The notes below the pieces were generated by a model. That model ran no database searches, was not told where the DNA came from, and saw only the letters and a list, made by a program, of their open reading frames with translations. Shown in pieces: positions 44,923 to 55,535 of a stretch of DNA of 64,000 nt (position 1 is the first letter of the stretch; each line of letters opens with the position of its first letter). A program made the translations under genes and the position numbers. The DNA is taken from positions 70,001-134,000 of the forward strand of contig JBAMJV010001299.1 of NCBI GenBank assembly GCA_037951105.1, written 5' to 3'. This stretch comes from Echinarachnius parma (lineage: Eukaryota; Echinodermata; Echinoidea; Clypeasteroida; Echinarachniidae).

Positions 44923-47900
44923 TTATCTCCATGCCTGGCGGAGAGCCTTGCGCGAGGCCAGATATCTGGTGCTTAGAGCGGCCACGACGAGGCCGATGAG
45001 AACCGCCAGGATTAACAGGTAGTCAAAGTCCTCCTTCAGGACGTCGAACAGGTTGGAGGGCATCACGCGGGTGAAGTAAAAATCTGCGCGGGAATCGACA
45101 AACCAATAATTGCAATCAATAAGCTGGTTCACCTGCTTAAATAATCATAATTATGCACATCTCTACAGTGGAAACCCATTATAAAGTACTCTGATACAAC
45201 CCTGGGCCACCAAAAAATAACAAAGATACATTTTAGTGGCCAGATCAAGCCACCAACATGTTTACATGTATACTGTGTATGTGTTGTACTGTGCACTGTA
45301 CACATACATAAGTAGACGAGACAGGCATATATTTATTTATTATGTTTTATTGAAATCTTGAGAAAACATGTTAGATGGTTACTATAATATTTGTTTTCTT
45401 TGTTTTTTCGGGCCACCAAAATTTGGAAAATTCCAGAGATGGTGACCCAAAGGGCCTCTAGACGAAAAGTTAATGTTGAGCACTGCCTAAGTGCCTAATA
45501 TAACAAAATACATGATATAACAAAATACATGCTATAACAAGGTAACAAGGTATAACGTAACCACAAAAAAAACAGCTCAAGAAATATTTAACAAACATAA
45601 GTGATCTTTGAGACAAACTTTGAGGAACATTGCCTTCTAAAGGGCTATTTAGTGTATTAAGCAAATGTCCGACAGAATAGGAATAAACTTACCTAAACCA
45701 TAACAGAGCACTAAACATGTTGATTCAAGCCCAGCGGGGGATGTCTGTATACCACTCACTCCAAATATCTAGAAAATATCGAGAGAAATGTTGGCAAATA
45801 TATCAGATAGTGCATGATACATCGTTAATGTCATGCTTGTTTGACTGCACTCATCATGTACATTTAAATTATCAAGGATAATGGATTGATGTTGGTGCAG
45901 AAACACAAGATTTTCTGTATGTTTACAAGACATAAATGTGTGCATTTACGATAAAAAACAATATAATGATGGTGATGATGATGATGATGATGATGAAGAA
46001 GATGATGATGATGATGATGATTCTGATGCTGCTGCTGATGAAGATGGTGATGATGATGATGATGATTCTGATGCTGCTGCTGATGAAGATGGTGATGATG
46101 CTGCAATGAAGGTGATAATGACGACAGTCCACTATCTATACTTACTGACTGGTTATAGTTGACAAAAGACTGCAGAGAGAGGGGCAGTTCTGGGAGGTAC
46201 GGGATGAGACCCTCTTCCTTGTGCTCAGGTCGCAACTCCAGAGGGCGCCGTGGATCGAGGAAGCGTTTAGGCATGGACAGCAGACCACCAGAGGCTAAGG
46301 ACACTGCAGGAGAGAAACAGAATATAGAATAATAATAATAATAATACTAACTGTGGAACTTCATTATGAGGAGCTATGATATAATGCTCTGATATAAGCT
46401 TATTTTGCTGGTCCAAGTTCATTATATTATTTGTTTTGTCCTTTTTTTTTAAACACAGTAATTAATGGTCCAAAGGCTCTTTTTTATCATGAGATTTGCT
46501 AATCTAGGATAGCATCTTCTTTCCTTTTTGACTGTGCTTTCAGAGGACCCTGCATCTAATATGTAATTACTTTGGACATCAGATACATACTCACAACTTA
46601 TCCAGCACTTTATATGCACTCTCTACATGCCCATGGGAGCATCCCATTCACTGCTTCCAGAGAAGAGAATAATGTTCTATAGAGCCCCTCTCCCACTCCA
46701 ACTCCCCCCCCCCCCCCCTCCTCCCCTCTAACCCCCTCCCTACTTACAAATGAGATGTCTAGCCGTAATGCCCTTCTCTGTGTAGGTGGCAGCCATGGCT
46801 TGCAGGGATGAAGGGATGATGTAAGATTGCCTCTCGACCAGAGGTATGTGTGGGGGATCCAGAGAGGAGAACAATGTGCTGTGGAGTAAAATTACAAGAA
46901 AAACTTTTTAAAAACTTCCATGTGGAAATTAACCTCATTTCAAGTTTTTAGATTGAAGCTTGCAACTGTTTGGTATTAAACAATACTAATAGAACGTGCA
47001 TTGAAAAATTACCATTTTGTGGAAAGTGATTTCTTTTTTTTTAAAGCTCCATGCTAACTTGTTTGCTTGTAGACCAGTTGGGCTGACATAACAAGGTGAT
47101 TTTCATGGCCTCAAGGTCTCCAATATAACTTTGTTACAAAGACCAATTTGTTAGAACAAAGCATCAAATGAAAGCTTGTTATGAGGTCTTTCTAATGGTA
47201 TGAAAATCTACATTTTTATTTTTACCGACAAGTGCAGGGTTTTGCTATAGCCGATCACATATAACAAGATACATGTAATAACAACGTGAAGGTCATTCAG
47301 AGGTCTCACTCAACTTTTTTTCCTCCAAAGCTAGCCTGGCACCTTGGGCACTTATTTAGAGAGTCGAATTGAGGTTCAAAGTGCTGTACTTAAAGGGATC
47401 TAGTAACTTTGTTGACATGTGCAAAAAGTGATGAATGGTTGATGCAATGTATATTGTTGTTATCTCATATGTCCACGGGGTATTGTGTGAAAATTTCAAG
47501 TCAAATGGACATTGTATGGCCAAGTAATGAGCGAAAATGCAAAGTGATATTCAGTAACTCACTGCACTCACTTTGTAAACGGAAGAAAAACTCGCCCGGA
47601 GTTTTTCTTATCTGAATACTTCAATCATACATATCTTTGTAACGAAAGGGAAATTTGAAAAACCGAAACCTGTCCCGTGATTTTATTGTTAATACGAATA
47701 CAACAAGGTATAAGGGAACCGCTAGAATTACAATTTTATTTTGAGGATTTGGACAATGTTACTAAGTCCCTTTAATCACAATGTAGCGGATTTTAAAACT
47801 GTTACTGAATTATAAAAAATTCCACACATAGTTTCTGGGCAAAATTGCCTAGTGTTCATGTTTATTTTCAGCTATAAAAATAGATCTCCAGGCTTCTGTG

Positions 47901-50540
47901 AAGGAGTTTTAAGGAGCCCAGAGAGGTTTTGGCTAGCCAATGTCAACCGGGCTCCCACAAAGCGCGAGCCCTGTAATTTTCATGGTCACAAGATCCTTGT
48001 TATGACGAGGTTCTACTGTAATACTGACCTATTCTTCTGCTGCTTGCCTTCAAATAGTTCTAGCACTGTGATTTCATTCCTTCTGAAGCGACTGTTCCAG
48101 TATTGATACTGCAGAGAGAGAAAAGAAACAAAATTGCATTGAAACAAAAAAGCATAATTCCATTGAAAAAACACCTATAATGGGCAAGCTATGGATCTGG
48201 CAACATAACATTTTTCTTCCAACTCTGAGAGAAAAATGTCATTCCTAAAATGTAGAAACTAGCAAGAAATTGGAAGCAGTTAAAGCTACCTAGCAGGCTC
48301 AATTTTACTTTGATTTCACGTTGGTTTGTGGGCAAGTCAGTTAACTCTTTTGGCAAGTAAAACTTGAAAATGCCATGATTTTAATTGCTCAAACAGGCAA
48401 GTCGAACAAACAAGTTAGCAGGGTAGGAAATACACGGGGCTGAGGGCAACTTTGCCCCCTAATTTTTCAAAACAGCCCCCTAAAATCAGTAGGTAGCTCC
48501 TAAAATGACCATAGGGTATTATGTTAAATATTTTGTGATATCCATCAGATTAAAAAAGTAGCCCCCTAAAATAAAAAGTTACATTCTTTCCTTGCAAGTT
48601 AGTGTGGAGGCTTGTATATAGGTTCTGACTTACCACGACCCAGTTCTCTGTGTGCACCATGTTAACAGGCCCCTGGACCTTCTTGTGGTCTGCACTGAAG
48701 ATGATAGTCCCTGTCACTGCATCTACCAGGTACACACTGATGTGGGCTGGACACACACACAAAAATAAAACACAAATGATAGCAGGGGGTGTTTCACAAA
48801 GATCCTAAGTTGAACTTAACTCTAAGTTGGACTTAAAAATTATGGAAAGCCGTTAGTGTTTTGAAAACTTTAAAAACAAATTTGTAAAAGTTTGTTAAAA
48901 AGGCATAACATTTTGATTCAAAGCATTAATATTTTCTTGATGCAACATTTTTGACAAGTCTAATATTCTTGTTTTTTGCTTTTGAATATATTTTATTCCA
49001 ATGGCTTTCCATAATAGTTAGGTCCAAATAAGAGTTAAGTTCAACTTAGGATCTTTGTGCAACACCCCCCTGGTTATTAACTCCTCGAGTGCCAAGCTCA
49101 CATTTTTACACCAGACAATACACACAAATGCCATAGAGCTTTAAAATCCCTGGCACACAAGGAAAAGAAAGTTCTTGAATAATACATTCTAGGGGTTAGA
49201 ATTTTGTACGTTATCTGTTAACACTAATATTATTAATTTTACCCATCGCGAGTGGAAGAAAAACATTCAGAAGTCTGTTTTCATTAAAAAAAACTAACCT
49301 TTAATGTAAGATGGCACAATGCAGACACCTTGAACATTCACCCCTTTAAGATTGTAAATGTGATTTTTAAAATTTTTAAATAAACATTAAATTGAGAAAT
49401 TATCAGAAACAAACATCATTTTGATATATTTTCACAAATGTGCAGGTTTATGGAAAATAACTAATAAATGTGCAAGGCCACAAATTTTGTTTGCATTCTT
49501 TAATTTGTTGATACATGTATGTCGACCGTTCCTGGACAGATTTTGATCAAACATTCTTATTATGTACTTTTCCAGTGCCTACACTTTGTTTTCCTCAACC
49601 TCGTAATTTTTTTTTTAAATTACCCATTAAATCTGAACTTGTAGTTAACTCACTTGTATGAAGCAAGTACAGGAAAAATTGTGAAAATTTTAACTTACGT
49701 TTACTTCCGATTTCTTCGCCCTCCGTCACCACGGCAACCAGATTGGGGTTGAGATACTTGTAGAGGACTGAACGGTCTCCGAGCACACGTCCCTGGGAGT
49801 GCACATGCTCTGTCATCAACAAAACAAAGAAAGGGTGATTATGCTCCGATCGTGGACGTGGTGTAGCAAGATTAGTTAAAACATTTCAGGCTGAGCAATT
49901 ATAAAAACATACATCGATGGACATTGTTGAATTTGCGTTTAATAATTGGAAAAAGATTGCCGCTGTTCCTAATGAACACGTTTACAGACATGTTTGACTG
50001 TGCATACACAGTCATTTGCTATTTGCTATTTCCATAAGTCAATCAATCAAATGTATTACTTTAAAGAATATAATGTGTTATTTTTTGATGAACCAGCAAT
50101 TTGGAAAATCAAAACCTGTTGCATACTTGTATTTATTTGGTAATACAAATACAACAGGGTATTTGCAGGTTTTAGAATTTGCGCTCACAAAATCTAGCCC
50201 TACAGAAGTGCACGAAAAATCAACATGCTTAAACCCTTGACTACGAGAACAGAGTGGGTTGTGTACAAAGTCTATGGGGATTTCATAAACTCGTAGGGAA
50301 CAGGTTAATACAGTATTCCATACCTATGTGCCTTTTGCCGATGACCTGCGTGATTCTCTGCTGCGCTGTGGGCAGCTGCACGTCCCATATCTCCTCGGCC
50401 TGCAGACCAGAGTCGGTCGTGTCGCTAGGAGACAGCCGATAGCCGCTCAGCTTGCCCGACTCGGCGTCGGCTGTGAAGAGAAAGATGTTCGAGTGCTGCT
50501 CCTGTACCTGACTGGCTGCTGATGCTGGTATGATGTGCAC
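44923..50540 (-). CDS. EMC1: EMC1, C-terminal eight exons (5' part not found)
   Basis: Exons in transcript order: 50540-50324, 49809-49699, 48746-48634, 48108-48029, 46878-46748, 46303-46146, 45768-45693, 45083-44923 (stop TAA 44923-44925). All phases match and encode 348 residues, equivalent to about the last 350 of roughly 990 in EMC1. Recognisable stretches include [54 protein letters not shown], and [11 protein letters not shown] leading into the single C-terminal membrane helix ([15 protein letters not shown]) and a short basic tail. EMC1 is the large lumenal beta-propeller scaffold of the ER membrane complex, which inserts tail-anchored and polytopic proteins. The first exon seen has a phase-0 acceptor (CTACTTGCAG), so 5' exons must exist; none was recognised to the right, where a TPR-TIR gene lies on the opposite strand. 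Confidence 0.9.
45965..46110. repeat. (GAT)n microsatellite beside an EMC1 exon
   Basis: About 145 bp of GATGAT triplets including a duplicated TTCTGATGCTGCTGCTGATGA block. It begins about 35 bp past the donor of the EMC1 exon at 46146. Frames through it are spurious. Confidence 0.85.
47390..47775. mobile_element. TTAA-flanked MITE (TTAAAGGGATCTAGTAAC ends)
   Basis: Begins TTAAAGGGATCTAGTAACTT and ends TGTTACTAAGTCCCTTTAA, in an EMC1 intron. Non-coding. Confidence 0.7.
48419..48600 (+). mobile_element. Dispersed repeat with CAGGGTAGGAAATA start, copy 2
   Basis: Collinear with 26054-26215; see that entry. It lies in an EMC1 intron and ends about 30 bp from the donor at 48633. Confidence 0.55.
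48785..49070. mobile_element. MITE with about 48-bp inverted ends
   Basis: Begins GGGGGTGTTTCACAAAGATC and ends GATCTTTGTGCAACACCCCC; the inverted match continues through CTAAGTTGAACTTAACTC. One end of the same family closes the repeat block at about 2553-2590. Confidence 0.75.
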
Positions 50541-50779
50541 CTGCAAGTAGGACAAAATCAAACGACCGGCTTGTCATACATGTAAATTGTAAAACATCGG
50601 GCGCTCAGGCTGGTATGATGTGCAGTGTGCAAACTCGTATCATATTCGGGCAATATCATGTCATATTCGGGCAAAAATCTTAAAAAGTACATTTTGTATA
50701 TCATTTTCAGGCAGCTAAATGGTATGAATCTTTCTTTTTTGCTTGTTTTGCTTGTTTTGCTTGTCAGATGAAAAAACAG

Positions 50780-51322
50780 TTAAAGGGGTAGTACAGTTTT
50801 GGTAAGGCTGAACTTTAGTCACCAAACCTGGACAGTAACATTATAAACTAATACTTATAACTCCACCATGCTCGAAAGGTATACAAAATTACAAAAGACT
50901 AAGTAAAATGCCTGTAATCATTCAAAAAGAGCCATTAAAACACAAGAGGGCACTTTCTAAAAAGGCATTGGTTTCAACCATTTTTCATACAAAATTATGC
51001 ATGTGATGTTTTATTGCAATAATGATTAAATAGAGAGATCATCAATAACTATTTAAAAACGCTTTTGAAAATTTTTGAAAAAGTGCAAGCATTTTAAAAA
51101 ATTTGTGAAAAAATCATCTAATTATTTGGGCCCCAAATAATTATAAGATCAGATATATTTATTGATATTTCAGCCATTTCTGGGTCGATTTTGACCAAAT
51201 AAAGTTTATTCTGCCATTAAAATTGCATTTTCTCTCAAATTATACACTCAGTTTTTCATTACCTCACAAAAAAAATTGTGATGTGCAGCGCCCTCTCTAC
51301 CAAAACTAAACTACCCCTTTAA
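50780..51322 (+). mobile_element. TTAA-flanked MITE, family A, copy 3
   Basis: Highly similar to 29-568 across its full length, with the same ends (TTAAAGGGGTAGTACAG, CTACCCCTTTAA), and located about 240 bp upstream (transcript sense) of the first EMC1 exon seen. Confidence 0.8.
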
Positions 51323-51837
51323 AGTTGGTACAGTATCTGGGCAAAAGACCTCAGCCCACTTAAAGATAATTATTGAAAATCATTTTCACATTTAAATTAT
51401 TTTAAATCTGATAACAATTTTACTGGTCATTAATGCATTATCAATAATAATTCATATCAATTGATGGGTAACTTCAATAAATATCAAAACAATACTTCAT
51501 CAGTAATTTGGTTTCTCCTGTCACTTAATTCAAATGTTTTCTTTCATTTCACATACACAATCAAATCCTGATTTGGAGCTCCTTTCACAGTTATGAAATG
51601 AGGAAGCTGCATGCATTGGTATATTGGTGAAAAAGCTTGGGAATTCCCAGCCGAGGGTACTCGGCTGAAAAAGAATTGATATTGCTATCATAATGGTGAT
51701 ATAAGTGTGACGTCAGCGGTTTCTACTGGGCCTTTTCAAAACCAACCATGCAACAGAGAACATCTCTCTGGCATACCGAGTATTAACCCCTTCCTTCCCT
51801 TTGAGTTTCTGAGACTTTGTACACAACCCACCAGTGG

Positions 51838-52060
51838 CCGAGAGCATGATCATGACCCAGGACCAGTCCTAGTTCCACTGATCTCTAGATATGCTTGTGC
51901 AATCCTTTACGGTTGAATGAATGAGGGCGGTATGTGTGCTCTGCTACATGCTGTTGATTTGTATGTTATTCTAGCATATTGATATCGATGAGTTAGAGCC
52001 AATGATGCTAATTACCATGGTAAATGTCGCTGGTCCATAATCGGGCCCCTGCCCCCAGGT
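51838..52060 (+). repeat. Dispersed repeat, copy 2 (pair with 9546-9785)
   Basis: Collinear with 9546-9785, ending AATCGGGCCCCTG. No inverted termini. Confidence 0.65.
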
Positions 52061-52699
52061 TCCCGTAGTCAAGGGTTTAAAAAAAGTTCTGCTCGTAAAC
52101 ACAACATGAAAATACATCACAATGGCAGAGCTACCAACACTGAAATTCAACAATCAGGAAGATTTAGGGAAATTTTAGCGGAAATCAGGAAGATATATCT
52201 AGAAAATGCATACAACCTAATGAAAATAATTTTGCAGTATAATCTTAATTGGTTTATTTTCAGGAAGTCTTTTACGAAATCAGGAAGACTGGTCAGCACT
52301 GCAATGGATTATGTTTTTTTACCAGTCATATTCTGAGCCTAATAAACTGCGAACAGCCACTTACGAATAAGATTGTATGAAAATGATGGACTTGCACATC
52401 GTTTTTTTTGTGAACTCTGACGATTGAATGACAGAAAAACACTAGCTCACCTATAACCTGAAATGGTAAGTAAAACTGGGTGTGGTGATGTGATCAGTTG
52501 GCTAAAAAGTATCTGGGGGCCAGCAAAATATAGCGACACTAAAACTACCCAATTCACTGAAAGTTCATTACAATGGATACAACTATAAATGTTTAAAGGT
52601 ACACTTGAGTATTAGTACTTCACGAAATGCCCCTTGACACTAAATTGGTTGGTTTTAATTCCATTTGAAATTTCATTCAATAAAACATGTTAAATGAGA

Positions 52700-53789
52700 A
52701 TCATTCCCTTTCGAATGATCTCATAGTTGTAAAGTTTGATTTAAAAATATTTCATTTTTAACCCTGCCGGGGGACATCTTGACTTTTTAGAAAAAGACAA
52801 AAAATGCTTATAGACTTCTATGAAGAAAAAAAAATCAAAATATAGGTTGTTGATGGTATCTCTATTTCATTATTTAAAAAAAAAATATCACATGCACATT
52901 TTTGAATGAAAAATGGTTAAAACCAATGAGTTTTTAGAGAGTGCACTCTGGAGTTGTAACGGCTCTTTTTGTATGATAACAGGGTTTTTACTTACCGTAA
53001 AACTCCGTGTATAAGATGCACCCGTGTATAAAACGCACCCCCAACTTTCACAGCCAAAAAAAAAAAAAAAAAAAAAAAGTTTTTTATTTATTTATTTATT
53101 TATTTTTTGGACACCCTGTATTTTTATTTAAAAGACCCTGAAGTGCTGTTGGAATGCTGTTGGAATGTTGTTGGAATACACAAATTGCACATTTATTGAG
53201 CAGTAACACTGGTACTCATAAATATTCATATTCATATTCATGAATATTCATGAGCACCAATACTCACTAAATATAATGCAATTTTCTAAATTTACTAACA
53301 ACTATTTTTAATTATGAGCAAAATTTATAACCACTGGTTAGAAAATTGCATATTTAATTAGTACTGCTGCTCACGAATGTATGAATATTCATTAGCAGCA
53401 GTATTACTGCTCAATAAACTTGCAATTTTTACATCTGTAAGGTTCCAATATTTTTTGTGTGAGAAAAAGGTATATCTTGCTGAATGCTACAACTGTCAGC
53501 AAGCTCTTGTCATGCCCTAAACCATATGTATACACATTCAACATGACTACAGGGTGTCCAAAAAAAAAAAAAAAAAAAAAAAATTTGCTATACCTGTGTA
53601 TAAGACCCCCCACTTTGAAATTTTTCCGACGGAAAAAAAGTGCGTCTTATACACGGAGTTTTACGGTACTCGTTTGTCAATGTGTATACCTTTTGAGCAT
53701 GGTGGAGTTATAAGTATTAGTTTGTACTGCAATGGTGCAGATTTTGGTTACTAAAATTGAGTTTGACCAAACCTCAACTATCTCTTTAA
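52700..53789 (-). mobile_element. TTAA-flanked MITE, family A, copy 4 (inverted, interrupted)
   Basis: The right edge (CTATCTCTTTAA at 53778-53789) and the AACCATTTTTCATTC-like block inverted near 52905 show an inverted family-A copy split by the insertion at 52993-53668. The left boundary is too diverged to place; 52700 is approximate. Confidence 0.6.
52993..53668. mobile_element. TA-flanked MITE (TACCGTAAAACTCCG ends) nested in family A
   Basis: Starts TACCGTAAAACTCCGTG and ends CACGGAGTTTTACGGTA; 676 bp including the TA. An inner inverted pair with long A/T runs (GGACACCCTGTA at about 53108 and TACAGGGTGTCC at about 53549) indicates a second nested or compound element. Comparison with the uninterrupted family-A copies puts the target at TA. 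Confidence 0.8.
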
Positions 53790-54311
53790 TTTGGAACTTG
53801 TTGAATTGCCAAACTGATATGGCAATAAGTTACACTATGTGTGCACTGTGCAGTACCTGATCAATCAACAGATGTAAAACAGGAACACAAATTATGGAAA
53901 TATGAACTCATTTTCATTAAAACACAGCTATTAACCCATTGACTACAAGAACCGGGTGGGTTATGTACATATTCTATGGAGATTTCAGAATATCGTAGTG
54001 AACAGGTTAATTAGAACAAATTCCCACACATAAATAACACAAAGAACGCTTTGAATGTCAGTTAGATGATGTATGTATATTTCATGTTTGTGTAACACTA
54101 CTTTGATTTTTGAATTCCTTTCATGAGTATCCTACTTTCCTTTTTGAGAGGAAAATAATAATTATGAAATTAAACCCTGATTTATCAACGTACTTGAGAA
54201 AATATGCTTGCAAATTAAGTTATGTTGTATTGAAAAATTTCAAACAAGACAAATGTATCAATTTTTGATAAATTCTTTAAAAAAATATATATAATTGCTT
54301 GATATTGACAG

Positions 54312-54437
54312 GTCACATCGACTGGAAGAGCACTATTTGCAGACTCAACCATCATCATCAAATTTGTCACCAACAAGTCGCAGACAAACTTCTACTTCGC
54401 AAGATCAAAGCTGAACCAAAAGGGAATTCTTTTGTGA
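54312..54437 (+). pseudogene. Possible retrotransposon ORF1-like fragment
   Basis: A 41-codon frame reads DSTIIIKFVTNKSQTNFYFA and RSKLNQKGILL before a stop. The IIIKFV...YFARSKL...KGI pattern resembles the RNA-binding region of L1-like ORF1 proteins (IVKF...VYFARTKLK...GI). The match is short and from memory, so weak. Confidence 0.3.
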
Positions 54438-54756
54438 GGATGATACCTCAGACGGACAAAAGCTTCTGAACAGGTAACATACAATTACCATAAAACAAGG
54501 TTCCCAATGGGCAAGATTACGGTTAAAACAGACACAAACAGACTCATCGTTATAACCGCAAACAGAGACTGTAATGAAGCCGTTAATTAAAGCTATCATG
54601 TGAACGTGTAATTTTCATCAAGAACAGATCTGTTTGATAACTTGTATGTATTAGTTGATTGTCTGATATCCAAATCATTGATCTATCCATAATTATTGAA
54701 GTCAGAGAAATTGAGCAGAATATATCTAATACAAAAGAAAATGAGCAAAGGAAATC

Positions 54757-54830
54757 TGGCATCCCCTGATTCGAACCAGAGACTGCATTATTTTTAGCAC
54801 GGTGCTCTACCAACTGAGCAAAGCTCTTGT
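54757..54830 (-). pseudogene. tRNA-like pseudogene or SINE head
   Basis: On the minus strand, GCTCAGTTGGTAGAGC is a good D arm and GGTTCGAATC a good B box, with a GGGATGCCA-like 3' end. The 5' acceptor half does not pair with the 3' half, the T stem pairs only with an enlarged loop, and no proper anticodon stem is seen. Not a functional tRNA. Confidence 0.6.
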
Positions 54831-55104
54831 GAAGATTGTTGGTCCCTGAAATACATTTTATCGCTCAAGATGGTCAGAAGCTATATTAGAGTGCTTTCGT
54901 TTTGTTTACGTCCACTACTGAAACAGTGGCCTGGATTGCATGTGCGCATCACGGTCTTGCTCTATCAACATGCGCGCTCTCCACACAGAATTGGCAAAGC
55001 CATTGGTACAATTACAAAAGGGGCGCACTAAGTCATTTTTAATTGCAACTGCCAAGGTCGTATTGCGCATGTGCACTAGCACCCTAGGCTAGGCCAGGCC
55101 AGTG

Positions 55105-55195
55105 TTCCATTCATACTTGCGTGATACTTGTCCAGCGTTGATGCTAGTGCCAGGCCAGTGCCGAGCCAGTGCTAGACGCAAGTATGAATGGGGTG
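55105..55195. repeat. Short inverted repeat just upstream of the TPR-TIR frame
   Basis: CCATTCATACTTGCGT (about 55107) and its perfect inverse ACGCAAGTATGAATGG (about 55175) enclose about 55 bp, with GCCAGGCCAGTG-type direct repeats around them. Possibly a tiny MITE; it lies 30-120 bp before the first ATG. Confidence 0.6.
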
Positions 55196-55201
55196 CAAAT
55201 G

Positions 55202-55535
55202 ATTTTCCTCTTGCTTTCTTACAATGTCAGAAATGGAAAACAGAGACAAGATGGCCGCCGCAGATGCTTCCTCAGAGCAAGGCCCTAGACATCCCACACA
55301 GTCTGCTCAACCTACGCACACTAGCCATCAACAGGGGGCGTCATCACAATCAGATAAATCTAATCAAGTGTTTTTTTCCTCTTGCTTTCTTACAATGTCA
55401 GAAACGGCGATCAGAGACAAGATGGCCACTGCAGATGCATTCCCTTCAAAACAAGGCCCTAGACATCCCACACCCGGACTGCTCAACCTACGCACACTAG
55501 CCATCAACAGGGGGCGTCTCACCAAAAGGGAAACC
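55202..55535 (+). repeat. 171-bp tandem duplication of the TPR-TIR 5' end
   Basis: The segment TTTTCCTCTTGCTTTCTTAC, ATGTCAGAAA, GAGACAAGATGGCC through CCATCAACAGGGGGCGTC occurs at about 55202-55342 and again at about 55373-55520. Copy 1 is two bases short within the CCCACAC...CTGCTC stretch, so its later part is read in a different frame, yet the open frame still continues across the join. Confidence 0.9.

Noticed and set aside
45864..46304. Long frames rich in His, Ile or Asp across 45938-46162, 11519-12012 and 17788-18003.
   Set aside because: Translations of (GAT)n/(ATG)n microsatellites. Only the EMC1 exon part (46146-46303) is real.
54757..54830. Functional tRNA gene on the minus strand.
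   Set aside because: D arm and B box are good, but acceptor halves do not pair and the anticodon and T stems are broken.
55102..55500. Alternative 132-codon frame at the TPR-TIR 5' end.
   Set aside because: It reads copy 1 of the 171-bp duplication in the other frame and does not continue into the TPR region.
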